From assembly GCA_039817415.1 (NCBI GenBank), contig JBCBVV010000001.1, forward strand, positions 186,001 through 250,000: a stretch of DNA of 64,000 nucleotides. Direction: 5' to 3'. Positions 26,894-34,880 of the stretch are shown piece after piece. The stretch is from JALEFZ01 sp039817415. GTDB taxonomy: Bacteria; Bacteroidota; Bacteroidia; J057. Both the position numbers and the translations under genes were made by a program. The number at the start of each line of letters is the position of its first letter. Position 1 is the first letter of the stretch. Below the pieces are notes generated by a model, which searched no databases, was not told the DNA's origin, and saw only the letters and a program-made list of their open reading frames with translations.

Positions 26894-27297
26894 TTCAATA
26901 CCAACGGGAAGACAATTTACATCCAGAAGAATTTCGACAACTTCTCATTTCATCTACACTTGGCGAAAGGCGACCGGTAGATGATATTCCTAGAATAGAA
27001 GCCATGGTTAAAGGCGCAAATCTTATCATCACAGCCAGAAAAGAAGGAAAATTGGTGGGGGTTGCAAGATCTGTAACGGACTTTGTTTACTGTACGTACC
27101 TATCTGATTTAGCTGTGGACCAAAGCTTTCAACGCCAGGGAATAGGGAAAGAGTTGATCAGACAAACCAAAATCGCCTCTCCACAAGCCAAACTTATACT
27201 CTTATCCGCCCCTGCTGCAAGGCCTTACTACCCACGTATAGGCATGACACAGTTTGAATATTGTTTTTACCTCAGTGATGAAGCCGAACTCCAATGA
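26890..27297 (+). CDS. GNAT-family N-acetyltransferase (1 of 3)
   Basis: A compact 135-residue GNAT protein. The acetyl-CoA pyrophosphate-binding motif is visible as LAVDQSFQRQGIGKELI (about 77-93). The C-terminal strand ends PYYPRIGMTQFEYCFYL, where Tyr may act as general acid. It probably acetylates a small amine; substrate unknown. It overlaps both neighbours by 4 bp (ATGA overlaps), so DUF2490, this gene and the next GNAT gene form one tightly coupled operon. Confidence 0.9.
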   Translation: MIQYQREDNLHPEEFRQLLISSTLGERRPVDDIPRIEAMVKGANLIITARKEGKLVGVARSVTDFVYCTYLSDLAVDQSFQRQGIGKELIRQTKIASPQAKLILLSAPAARPYYPRIGMTQFEYCFYLSDEAELQ

Positions 27298-27848
27298 AAT
27301 TTCCATTAGACCTTAAACTGGATAGTGATCGAATCCTCCTGAGAAGAAGTTCCAAGGAGGACATAGCCCTTGCCTTTGACGCAAGCAGGTATGCGGGTTT
27401 TAACGATGGCATGCAATGGGATCCCCCTGAAAAAATGGAGGAGATGATCGGTCCATATGAAAGGTCATTAGATGCCTGGATCAAAGATGAAGCTTATACA
27501 TTTACAGTTGAGGATAAGGCGACAAGGGAGAAAGTCGCGCGAATCTCGATTCGACCAGGCAAAGGAGTAAACGTTTGGGATACAGGCTTTTGGACACATC
27601 CAACTTTTCAAGGAAAAGGCTACATGACAGAGGCTTTGGGAAGATTGGTAAAATGGACCTTTGAAGAGCTGGAAGCCATTTCCATCACAGGAGCTTATGC
27701 CACATGGAATAAGGCCAGTGGAAGAGTATTTGAAAAAAATGGCTTTCAACAAACAGGGATTACCGAAAAGGGCTTTCAAAAAAATGGCGAGTGGATTCCT
27801 GAATATGAGGTCATTCTACTAAGAAAAATTTATCTGGGAATAGAATAG
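27294..27848 (+). CDS. GNAT-family N-acetyltransferase, RimJ/RimL-like (2 of 3)
   Basis: This 184-residue GNAT protein belongs to the RimJ/RimL-like group: an N-terminal LDSDRILLRRSSKEDI, motif A FWTHPTFQGKGYMTEAL (about 100-116) and motif B WNKASGRVFEKNGFQQTG. Such enzymes acetylate protein N-termini, aminoglycosides or small amines; the target here is unknown. It starts within the stop of the previous GNAT gene, and the next GNAT gene begins about 97 bp later. Sequence similarity to the other two GNAT proteins is limited to motif A, so this is not a recent tandem duplication. Confidence 0.9.
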   Translation: MKFPLDLKLDSDRILLRRSSKEDIALAFDASRYAGFNDGMQWDPPEKMEEMIGPYERSLDAWIKDEAYTFTVEDKATREKVARISIRPGKGVNVWDTGFWTHPTFQGKGYMTEALGRLVKWTFEELEAISITGAYATWNKASGRVFEKNGFQQTGITEKGFQKNGEWIPEYEVILLRKIYLGIE

Positions 27849-27945
27849 GAGAAGATTAAGGATGATTCGGCATTCTTATGGCAAAGTCTTCTTATGTTCG
27901 GAAAATATTCAGACTTTAGTTCTGCTTTTTATTTCCGGCATCCTC

Positions 27946-28770
27946 ATGGACATTCAGACGCTCGCCCATACCGACATCTCAACTTTAGTCAATACCCTGA
28001 CCAAAGCATTCAAAGGCTATTTTGTAGAAATGCCCAACGATGTGGCTTATTGGGATCACCGATTTAAGGCTTCCCGTGTAAACTATGACCTTTCTACTGG
28101 AGTATTTGATCAAGACAGGCTAGTTGCCTTCATCGTGAATGCTGTAGACAATGTAAATGGGGAAATGACGGCACATAACACGGGTACAGGTGTCATCCCA
28201 CATTATAGAGGGCAAAAATGGGTGGATAAGATGTATGATTTTATACTACCTATTTTTCAGGAAAAAGGGATTCAAACCTGTTCTCTAGAAGTCATTGACC
28301 AAAATGAGAGAGCCATTCGTGTATATAAGAGAATTGGGTTTGAGATTCGAAAAAGAATCGTTTGCTACAAGGGACGCATCCAGACCCATAGCCATATGAA
28401 GCCCTACCTAGAGCCTTTTCCCCTAGAAAAACTTCCAGCGTTAGCAGGCGATCCTTCCATGTACTCATGGGACAATACCTTGACCACCGTCCTTCGTGCC
28501 AAGGATAAATATAAGGGCTATCAGGTATGGGATAACGAAAAAAAGGAAACATATATCGGTCATTTCGTCATGCAGTCCCCTACAGGTTATATCCCTCAGT
28601 TGGAAGCTTTAGATGAGGATTGGGAAGCTATGTTGCAAGCCATTTCCCAGATCAACTATTTCATCTCTATCAACAACATCGACGAGCGTAGAACAGGGCT
28701 CATCAAGGTGTTACAACAACATAAATTGATGAATACCATCAATCAATACGAGATGGAAATGTCAATTTGA
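27946..28770 (+). CDS. GNAT-family N-acetyltransferase with C-terminal extension (3 of 3)
   Basis: A protein of about 274 residues. The N-terminal GNAT domain (1-145) has TGVIPHYRGQKWVDKMYDFILP as a degenerate motif A and QNERAIRVYKRIGFEIRKRI as motif B. The C-terminal 120 residues form a second alpha/beta unit (WDNTLTTVLRAKDKYKGY) that may be a second, degenerate GNAT fold. I selected the ATG at 27946 because the domain begins there; an in-frame ATG at 27862 would add 28 residues containing a hydrophobic run. Motif A has Q-K-W instead of the usual G-x-G/A, so acetyl-CoA binding may be altered. Substrate unknown. Confidence 0.8.
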   Translation: MDIQTLAHTDISTLVNTLTKAFKGYFVEMPNDVAYWDHRFKASRVNYDLSTGVFDQDRLVAFIVNAVDNVNGEMTAHNTGTGVIPHYRGQKWVDKMYDFILPIFQEKGIQTCSLEVIDQNERAIRVYKRIGFEIRKRIVCYKGRIQTHSHMKPYLEPFPLEKLPALAGDPSMYSWDNTLTTVLRAKDKYKGYQVWDNEKKETYIGHFVMQSPTGYIPQLEALDEDWEAMLQAISQINYFISINNIDERRTGLIKVLQQHKLMNTINQYEMEMSI

Positions 28771-28786
28771 CTATATTACGAAATAG

Positions 28787-29128
28787 GAAAGGAAAATTGA
28801 TCTTCTTTTCCTACACATAAGCCCTGAAATATGCCCCTATTTAAGCTCCGCAGATCAGGAACTTAGTGGCTCTTTTGACATCAACCTCATTAGCCCCGAT
28901 GAAGGAATCAAACGACTCGCTAGTATGTTGGGCTTGACCAACCATCCAAAAGCCTTGTGGAACAATGGAAGTTGTGCGCGCCCACAGATAGCTCGCCCAA
29001 CTTTATCTGGAAGTGGAATAGCCTCAAAAATAGCAAAGGCGCAAAGCGGCCATTCCCCTTTGAAAGAGCGCCCCAAAAGAGACCAAAGACCCTCCGATGC
29101 CGGTGTCTTAAGGTTCAAGGAGGACTAA
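28787..29128 (+). other. Orphan open stretch, open on both strands
   Basis: This gene-poor interval has a plus-strand frame open for 113 codons (only internal ATG at 28925) and a minus-strand frame of 87 codons (29118 to 28855). Its middle part is visibly more GC-rich than its flanks. Neither translation resembles a family I know, and neither has a convincing start. It may be a gene remnant, a repeat or an unrecognised small gene. Confidence 0.35.
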
Positions 29129-29138
29129 GAAACTATTA

Positions 29139-29183
29139 ATAATGAAGCCTGATGCTTCCATGAAAGGCATCAGGCTTCATTAT
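29139..29183. terminator. Bidirectional terminator with a 17-bp stem
   Basis: A perfect stem of 15 bp (29141-29155 with 29167-29181), extendable by two A-T pairs on the outside, with an 11-nt loop. It sits between plus-strand genes and the end of the minus-strand gene at 29204 and probably serves both. Confidence 0.85.
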
Positions 29184-29203
29184 GTGGCAGAAGAATCAGG
29201 AAA

Positions 29204-31159
29204 CTAGGGCCGCTGACCAGCAAAGGGCCTGTTCCATAGATGTAAGAGATGAAGGTCTACCCCGATGAATACATTGATTCTTCCCAGGCTTTGAACAGGG
29301 GTAACTGTTGTAATTCCTCCCAATGTCACATTTACCTCTCTAATTTGCGGGCCCCATTGATAGCCTGCACCTACACTAAGAGGGATATTCTCTCCAAATC
29401 CATAGATGCCATACACACCTGGTGCAAATAGGTTCTCGAGTGTCAGTTGAGGGAAATTGGCAGTGGTTTCGTCATTGAATCGATAAGCTACGATTCCTCC
29501 CAGATCAAGAACGGAGGCAAACAAGCTCACCGATCCTGCCCTTCCAAAGCCTTTATTCAAGGCAAAACCAATAGGTGCATTAACCCCATAAACCCCTGCT
29601 CGCTGGGTATCTGTTTCCAATTTTTCAAGTCCATAATAAACGCCCACATAGCTATTCAAAGAGAGTGACCATTCAGAGTTTTTCTTCTTGGAAGAGGAAC
29701 CAGGAGGAAGCGCATAGGTCTCTATCAGGTTGGCCAATTGCTCTGGCGTGTCAGACTCTACTACAGCAGCTATAAATGAACCGAAAAATAGAATCCTGGA
29801 TGTTAGTTTATCTTCCAAGACCGGATCAAGCCACCTTACCATCGTCATAATAGCGTGGCTGTAATTCTCGGTATTTACATCGGCAACCAACTCTCCAAAG
29901 TCAGCCAAAATATTATTCCAGCTTTCGATTTTCTCAAGACTAACTGAGGCTAATCCCAAGTCCTTAAGAATAGTCTCCGTCGCTGTAAAGAGGTCGTTGA
30001 AATTAGCTGTCGAGCGTTGGGTAAAGCTTAGGTAAGTAGCAGGATCGTTTCTATCGAATTCAGATAAGTCCTCCCAGAGCAAAAAGTCAACCTCAATCTG
30101 ATGGATTCGACTCCCAATCTGAAGTAACTGATCCTGTATGCCCAGAAATTCTGCTTTTTTATTTTTGATGAGACTACCAAGGGTCTGCCCCTTTTGAATC
30201 TCAAAAGCCTGCACTCGCTCATAGACCAAGCCGAGAAAAATCCGTCTTAGGTTCTCATCTTCAATTCTACTAATCTGGCTTTCAAAGTCGAGGAAGATTC
30301 CTTCAATAGGATCCCAGAAGCCTTCAAAAACAAGGGTATTTAGAAATTGAACAGCTCCAACAAATTCTCCGATCTGATCTAGTGTTTTCTGAGGAAAAGG
30401 AAAATTAGCCAAACTATTGATGACTTCTACGGGGGCAAACTTCTTCCTTACCACACCGTCTCCAGCGATCAGAAAGGCATTCAACAGGTCTAATTGAGCA
30501 TTCAACGTTTCATCCTTGATGTCAAGGGTTTGTAGGGTTCCCACCAAATGCTCTGGCAAAAAGGCAAGGTCCCTTTGGAAACTCACCTGCAGGCCTTCCA
30601 TATAGGATTGTAGGTCGAAAATCTGATCACTCAGCAATTTTAAATCCTGGTAAGTCTGAGGGAAAAGCATCCTGGCAGGCGCATTTTCCTCGCGATCTAG
30701 GAAATTATACAAGCGATAGAAAAAGGCAATATTGAGTTCATCCTTGGTCCGCTGAACCAGAAAATCAGAAAGGTCTAGGGCAAAGGTGGTTAAGGGCAAG
30801 GCCGGCACATTGGGCAAGCCGGGTAGGATCAAGGCTTTCTCATTGGCCTTTCTGAGGTTAATGGTTTGATTGGCTTCAGACCACTCGATAAAATCAGAGC
30901 CAAGGAAGGGATTGTTTTCCTTGTAATGCTGAATCAAAGCAGCCACACCTATCGGATCCGTACCTCCATAATTATCCTGCATAATCTCCAAAAACTGACT
31001 CAGGTCTCCTTTTGAAGGAGAAACTTTAGCATTCGGAGCATCATAATAGACATCATAAAGCTTGATCGCATCTGTAAGGATAGATGTTTCGCTTTGCCCC
31101 CACAACAAGGGAGGGACCAACAAAAGGAGCAAAAGGGTTGGGAGTTGTGTGATCTTCAT
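29204..31159 (-). CDS. Exported protein of unknown function, helical with C-terminal barrel-like region
   Basis: This 651-residue protein begins with a clear signal peptide (LLLLLLVPPLLWGQ). Residues 30-480 are largely alpha-helical, Leu/Asp/Phe-rich, without a recognised fold. Residues 490-650 change to glycine- and aromatic-rich beta strands (WSLSLNSYVGVYYGLEKL, GYQWGPQIREVNVTLGG, LGRINVFIGVDLHLLHLW), resembling an outer-membrane-protein barrel segment. The final residues are FAGQRP, so the typical terminal Phe is absent. I do not recognise the family. It is a single-gene unit with a terminator downstream and a 380-bp divergent region upstream. Confidence 0.75.
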   Translation of the reverse strand: MKITQLPTLLLLLLVPPLLWGQSETSILTDAIKLYDVYYDAPNAKVSPSKGDLSQFLEIMQDNYGGTDPIGVAALIQHYKENNPFLGSDFIEWSEANQTINLRKANEKALILPGLPNVPALPLTTFALDLSDFLVQRTKDELNIAFFYRLYNFLDREENAPARMLFPQTYQDLKLLSDQIFDLQSYMEGLQVSFQRDLAFLPEHLVGTLQTLDIKDETLNAQLDLLNAFLIAGDGVVRKKFAPVEVINSLANFPFPQKTLDQIGEFVGAVQFLNTLVFEGFWDPIEGIFLDFESQISRIEDENLRRIFLGLVYERVQAFEIQKGQTLGSLIKNKKAEFLGIQDQLLQIGSRIHQIEVDFLLWEDLSEFDRNDPATYLSFTQRSTANFNDLFTATETILKDLGLASVSLEKIESWNNILADFGELVADVNTENYSHAIMTMVRWLDPVLEDKLTSRILFFGSFIAAVVESDTPEQLANLIETYALPPGSSSKKKNSEWSLSLNSYVGVYYGLEKLETDTQRAGVYGVNAPIGFALNKGFGRAGSVSLFASVLDLGGIVAYRFNDETTANFPQLTLENLFAPGVYGIYGFGENIPLSVGAGYQWGPQIREVNVTLGGITTVTPVQSLGRINVFIGVDLHLLHLWNRPFAGQRP

Positions 31160-31541
31160 GTTTAGACGATTTCAAACCGTAGGACTGGGCTAGCGTCTTC
31201 ATGAATTGAGCTTGAGCAAAAACTAGGCAAATGTTTTGTCTCTCCCAATTTTTTGGTTTTATGAAAGGATAAATTCTTATCAGAATTTTCTTACTCCTCA
31301 TTTTTAGCCTCATAATTTTCCCCCTTTCCCCTACCTATTTTCTAGGAAAATGTCTTGATAGCCACCTTATGGCTCTCTCGATTGGGATTTTTTACCAAAA
31401 GATTTCCCGCTTGCGAGGGATATGGGAACAAATGCCAGTCATATGCTTCCTCTTTCAAAAATAGCCTGCACCGACCTCGTGATTCGTGGTAAAATGAAAC
31501 AAGACAGTTCTTCATATCTGTTTCCTTAACACATCAATACC
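31160..31541 (+). other. Divergent intergenic region
   Basis: This 382-bp gap separates divergent starts. It has AT-rich promoter-like tracts and a small AGCCA/TGGCT hairpin near 31360. No gene or convincing RNA is seen. Confidence 0.4.
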
Positions 31542-32204
31542 ATGAATACTACCCGATTTTTCTCAAGTCCTGCTTCCCAAATCCGAAGGTACCCTGAATT
31601 GAATAGGATACCGGATTTTGGCAAAAGAGCAGAAAAATTAATCCTACAAAGGCTTCAAAGAAGCCCCGACTTTCCGGTTTTGCAAACCCCGCACCTATCG
31701 GATAATGTAGCAAACTATCCATCACAAATTGACAGATATACTCTGAATTGTGCGCCAGCAACAGCATGGCAAGCTTATACAGAGATTAGACCTGATGAAA
31801 TGTGGCAAGGAGATCTAGTTAGGTTTCTCTATGCCTATTCCAAACCCAATGATGCTTTCTATTACAAAGATCAGGAGGACATGCCCAAAGTACATGCTGG
31901 CTTACAAATTTTCTGCATGCTGTGGTTTGGGCGAGCTTTTGGTGTAGTAGGAATCGAAATCCTTGAGATCAATGCTGCCAAACAATTAGTATCCCTTGCC
32001 TATCTGGAAGGGGGAATATTCAAAGGCCTACAGCATCTCAGGTTTTATCCTCACCCAAATGACCAGACTGAAATTGTTCATGAAAGCTGGCGCAAGCCGC
32101 TGGAGGGTAAAGAATGGGCCCGTTTTCTCCCTTATGTTTTCATGCACAGAAAAACCATTGGAGAATATCATCAGGCTATGAAAAACAGAATCAAAAACCA
32201 GTAA
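31542..32204 (+). CDS. Protein of unknown function at the head of an SDR operon
   Basis: This 220-residue soluble protein has no signal peptide. Its second half (VVGIEILEINAAKQLVSLAYLEGGIFKGLQHLRFYPHP... ending Y-H-Q-A-M) has the strand pattern of a START/SRPBCC or DUF1990-like ligand-binding fold. That is a guess from layout, not a recognised family. It lies 11 bp before an NAD-dependent epimerase gene and is the first of four co-directional genes, so it probably works with the two SDR enzymes on a hydrophobic or polyketide-like compound; this last point is inference. Confidence 0.7.
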   Translation: MNTTRFFSSPASQIRRYPELNRIPDFGKRAEKLILQRLQRSPDFPVLQTPHLSDNVANYPSQIDRYTLNCAPATAWQAYTEIRPDEMWQGDLVRFLYAYSKPNDAFYYKDQEDMPKVHAGLQIFCMLWFGRAFGVVGIEILEINAAKQLVSLAYLEGGIFKGLQHLRFYPHPNDQTEIVHESWRKPLEGKEWARFLPYVFMHRKTIGEYHQAMKNRIKNQ

Positions 32205-32215
32205 ACACAAGAATC

Positions 32216-33337
32216 ATGAGACATTCAAAAAAAGTATTTGTCAGTGGAGCTGATGGTATGCTCGGTTCCCATGTAGTAAGAGAACTTCTCAAACAAGGCT
32301 ATTCCGTCAAGGCGATGGTACAGCCAGGAAGAGAACCCCAAACGATCCTCGGACTTCCCAAGGTGGAAATCGTTTACCTGGATCTATTGGATAAGGAAGG
32401 ATTAAATACCCACATGGAAGATTGCCATTCCTGTATACATGTGGCCGCTTATGCACGCACCAATCCCGCTCGAGGGGCTATTTTCTATACAGTCAATGTA
32501 GAAGGAACACGAAATATAGCCCTAGCAGCTCTCAAAGCAGGCCTTAAGCGATTTGTATATGTTTCCAGTTCCAACTCTCTGGGATTCACAGAAGATAAAG
32601 AGAAGGGCGGGGACGAAGAGACAGCATGGAAAGGAGATATGGGGCTTGATTACGTCAGATCCAAGCGAATTGCCCATGAAACCGTACTGAAATTGTTTAG
32701 GGAACAAGGACTACCCGCTGTTTTGATTTGTCCCACCTTTATGATCGGGCAATATGACAGTGGACCTTCCTCAGGACAACTGCTTGTCCAGCATGCTAAT
32801 AATCCATTCAAATTCTACACGAATGGTGGCAAAAACTTTACTGCCGCAAAGGATGTAGCAACGGCTATTGTGAATGCCATTCGCCTGGGCAAAAACGGAG
32901 AGGCCTACATATGCGGCCAGAAAAATCTAGAATTCAAGGAGTTTTTAGATCTGTTATCGAAAGTAGCCAAACGCCCAGCCCCCTTCCTAAAAGCTCCTGC
33001 CTTCCTTTCGATCTTGGCGGCACGTCTAATGTCTTTTGTGGCTAAGATCAGAAAGAAATTGCCCCTGCTTACTCCCGAAATTGTCAGAAACGCAAATGCG
33101 AAGATCTATTTTGACAGTTCCAAAGCGATTCGGGAACTCAAGATGCCTCAAAGCAATTTAGAACAAACTATCAGAGAGGCTTATGCCTGGTTTGAAAAAT
33201 ATGGATACCTAACCCAAACGAGATATGAAATTTCAAGACAAAGTCGTCGTCATAACTGGTTCCAGCCATGGAATTGGTTTCACAACCGCCAAAAACTTGC
33301 TTCAAATGGGAGCAAAATTGGTATTGAACGGGCGTAA
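32216..33337 (+). CDS. NAD-dependent epimerase/dehydratase (extended SDR)
   Basis: A protein of about 373 residues with the extended-SDR nucleotide motif VFVSGADGMLGSHV (GxxGxxG), the VNVEGTRNIALAA region, VYVSSSNSLG and the active-site YVRSK (Tyr-x-x-x-Lys). It resembles dihydroflavonol-reductase/sterol-dehydrogenase-like enzymes. The natural end appears to be near AYAWFEKYGYL (about residue 338); the last 35-40 residues are Arg/Trp/Asn-rich and lie in the 113-bp overlap with the next gene, where they are probably read from DNA constrained by the other frame. The start at 32216 is chosen because the Rossmann strand follows directly. It belongs to a plus-strand operon from 31542 to 34716. Confidence 0.9.
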   Translation: MRHSKKVFVSGADGMLGSHVVRELLKQGYSVKAMVQPGREPQTILGLPKVEIVYLDLLDKEGLNTHMEDCHSCIHVAAYARTNPARGAIFYTVNVEGTRNIALAALKAGLKRFVYVSSSNSLGFTEDKEKGGDEETAWKGDMGLDYVRSKRIAHETVLKLFREQGLPAVLICPTFMIGQYDSGPSSGQLLVQHANNPFKFYTNGGKNFTAAKDVATAIVNAIRLGKNGEAYICGQKNLEFKEFLDLLSKVAKRPAPFLKAPAFLSILAARLMSFVAKIRKKLPLLTPEIVRNANAKIYFDSSKAIRELKMPQSNLEQTIREAYAWFEKYGYLTQTRYEISRQSRRHNWFQPWNWFHNRQKLASNGSKIGIERA

Positions 33338-34025
33338 CCCTCAGTACCTAGAAGAGGCACGTGCTGCCTTGGCTCCTTTGGGTTCTGTCCTTGCCCTACA
33401 GGCAGATATGAGCAAAGAGGATGATGTCAAGAACCTAATCGAATCCACCATAGCCCACTACGGGAGAATCGATATCCTGATCTGCAATGCTGGAATCAAG
33501 TTCGAAGACAGCTTCCATCAGACAGATGTAAACACGCTTCACAAAATCATGGATGTAAACTTCATGGGAAAGGTGCTTCCGATCACCTATGCCCTCCCCT
33601 ACCTGAAGCAACATGGGGGAAACATCATCCTGATTTCGAGCTTAGCAGGTTTGTATGGACTCCCAGGGGCGACAATTTATTCTGCTAGTAAAATGGCCCT
33701 ATCTGCGATTCAACAAGGATTAAGCCTCGAACTACGCAAATACGGTATTCACACAGGCATCATGTATGTCGGTATGACGGAGAATGATCCCAAATCAGGC
33801 ATCATGAATGGCGCAGGAAGCAGTGAAACTATTCCCCAAAGAGGATTCAAGAGAGATTCTCGAGAATATGTAGCACAATCCATTCTCAAGATGATTAGGA
33901 GAAAAGAAAGAAGACGGGTCATGACACAAATGGGCAAAGCACTTGACTTCCTCTTGAGGTGGGCTCCCGGAATGGTGCGCCTTATCATGAAAAAGAGGCT
34001 TAGCCAAATTGCGAGTATGCTGTAA
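33225..34025 (+). CDS. Short-chain dehydrogenase/reductase (classical SDR)
   Basis: This 266-residue enzyme has a complete classical SDR set: TGSSHGIG cofactor motif (residues 11-18), ADMS, CNAGI, LISSLAG with the catalytic Ser, and YSASK with Tyr and Lys. The ATG at 33225 cannot be moved far downstream because the first Rossmann strand (VVVITG) starts at residue 7. It therefore overlaps the preceding epimerase gene by 113 bp in another frame. The C-terminal 50 residues are unusually basic (MIRRKERRRVM) with a hydrophobic stretch, which could give membrane association. Substrate unknown; probably NADP(H)-dependent because of basic residues after the second strand. Confidence 0.92.
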   Translation: MKFQDKVVVITGSSHGIGFTTAKNLLQMGAKLVLNGRNPQYLEEARAALAPLGSVLALQADMSKEDDVKNLIESTIAHYGRIDILICNAGIKFEDSFHQTDVNTLHKIMDVNFMGKVLPITYALPYLKQHGGNIILISSLAGLYGLPGATIYSASKMALSAIQQGLSLELRKYGIHTGIMYVGMTENDPKSGIMNGAGSSETIPQRGFKRDSREYVAQSILKMIRRKERRRVMTQMGKALDFLLRWAPGMVRLIMKKRLSQIASML

Positions 34026-34122
34026 TCCTTATGCGGTATCTGTTGATCTTTCGAATTTCGTTTTTTCGGAAACGAAGGCCAGCGGATACCGTTCTTTTTC
34101 AACAAATGAACTTCCCTTTCTG

Positions 34123-34716
34123 ATGAAAAAAATAGCTATTCTAATTACATCCACCTTGATCATATCTAATATCCTCTTTGCCCAAAAGCAGGAGTACAAC
34201 ATGAAGATCAGGGCTATAGGCACAGATATTGGTTCTGTCTACGCCACCAAGCAAGTTTATGGCAAGGATACTTACTATTTGACCAAGAGCCATTTCTATG
34301 TCAACCTCCTGGTCCGGAAAATTGACATGACAGGTGAAAACAAAACCCATTATAGAGATGGCAAACTGATTGAAGCAGTCAATAAGGTAGTCGTGAATGG
34401 GGAAGTCCGTTCCTCCTCTACCATCAAATGGGATGGAAAACAATATACCGTTAAAGTAGATGGTGAGCCGCTAGATCCTCTCCTGAGTCCGATTTATTTC
34501 AGTGGGAGTCTGCTTTATCACGAAGAACCGCTAGGGAAAAATAAGGCCTTTTCGGAGTCATCTGGCGTTACAATGCGTGTTTCCTCCAAGGGAAATCAGG
34601 AATACCAGGTTGTGGATCCACAGAATGGTCGAAAAATGATTTATGCTTATAAGAAGGGGGAATTAGCGAGGGTTGAGATCAAGCATCCTATCTTGACGGT
34701 GTATATGTCTCGGTAG
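34123..34716 (+). CDS. DUF6134-type exported protein
   Basis: About 197 residues. The signal peptide (KKIAILITSTLIISNILFA) is followed by a beta-rich domain with paired strands: MKIRAIGTDIGSVYATKQ, YYLTKSHFYVNLLVRKIDM, TIKWDGKQYTVKVDGE and a final KGELARVEIKHPILTVYM. This matches the pattern of DUF6134 periplasmic proteins of Bacteroidota, function unknown. The ATG at 34123 directly precedes the signal peptide; an upstream in-frame start at 34009 would put 38 odd residues in front. It is the last gene of the SDR operon and converges on the minus-strand RNA at 34726-34880. Confidence 0.75.
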   Translation: MKKIAILITSTLIISNILFAQKQEYNMKIRAIGTDIGSVYATKQVYGKDTYYLTKSHFYVNLLVRKIDMTGENKTHYRDGKLIEAVNKVVVNGEVRSSSTIKWDGKQYTVKVDGEPLDPLLSPIYFSGSLLYHEEPLGKNKAFSESSGVTMRVSSKGNQEYQVVDPQNGRKMIYAYKKGELARVEIKHPILTVYMSR

Positions 34717-34725
34717 GGCTGAAAC

Positions 34726-34756
34726 AAAAAAAAGTCTCTGATGTCACATCAGAGAC
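34726..34756 (-). terminator. Rho-independent terminator of the tRNA-like RNA
   Basis: A perfect 10-bp stem (34734-34743 with 34747-34756, 3-nt loop) is followed on the minus strand by eight U residues (A run 34726-34733). No minus-strand protein gene precedes it within reach, which supports a free-standing RNA. Confidence 0.92.
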
Positions 34757-34880
34757 CGAATTAAAAGGACTACTACTACTACTCGCAAGTTATTGAGGAA
34801 GGATTCGAACCTTCAAGAGGATGACCAGCTCATCGCTCAATAATAATCTGTTATAAAGAACTGTAGTTGTTTTTTGTTTA
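34726..34880 (-). ncRNA. Candidate small RNA with a tRNA-like fold lacking an anticodon arm
   Basis: On the minus strand, a promoter match (34886-34917), about 155 nt of sequence and a strong terminator form a complete transcription unit without an apparent ORF beyond six codons. Within it, 34842-34791 folds as a mini-tRNA of 52 nt: a perfect 7-bp acceptor stem (34836-34842 with 34791-34797), a D-arm-like hairpin (34834-34820; 4-5 bp stem, loop AGCTGGT with the conserved GG), a 5-nt linker, and a perfect 5-bp T-arm (34814-34798) whose loop TTCGAAT matches the T-loop consensus. No anticodon arm and no encoded CCA are present. A TAG-triplet repeat (34770-34784) follows. tmRNA shares the D/T/acceptor-only design, but the usual tmRNA elements are absent. 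Function unknown. Confidence 0.7.

Noticed and set aside
34791..34842. Ordinary tRNA gene on the minus strand
   Set aside because: Acceptor, D-like and T arms fit, but the span is 52 nt with no anticodon arm and no encoded CCA, so it cannot be a normal decoding tRNA; it is reported as a tRNA-like RNA instead.
34726..34880. tmRNA (ssrA)
   Set aside because: A D-arm-containing, anticodon-less tRNA-like fold recalls tmRNA, but the unit is far too short, has no tag peptide ORF ending in Ala-Ala, and the D arm keeps a real stem; the acceptor sequence is also unlike tmRNA.
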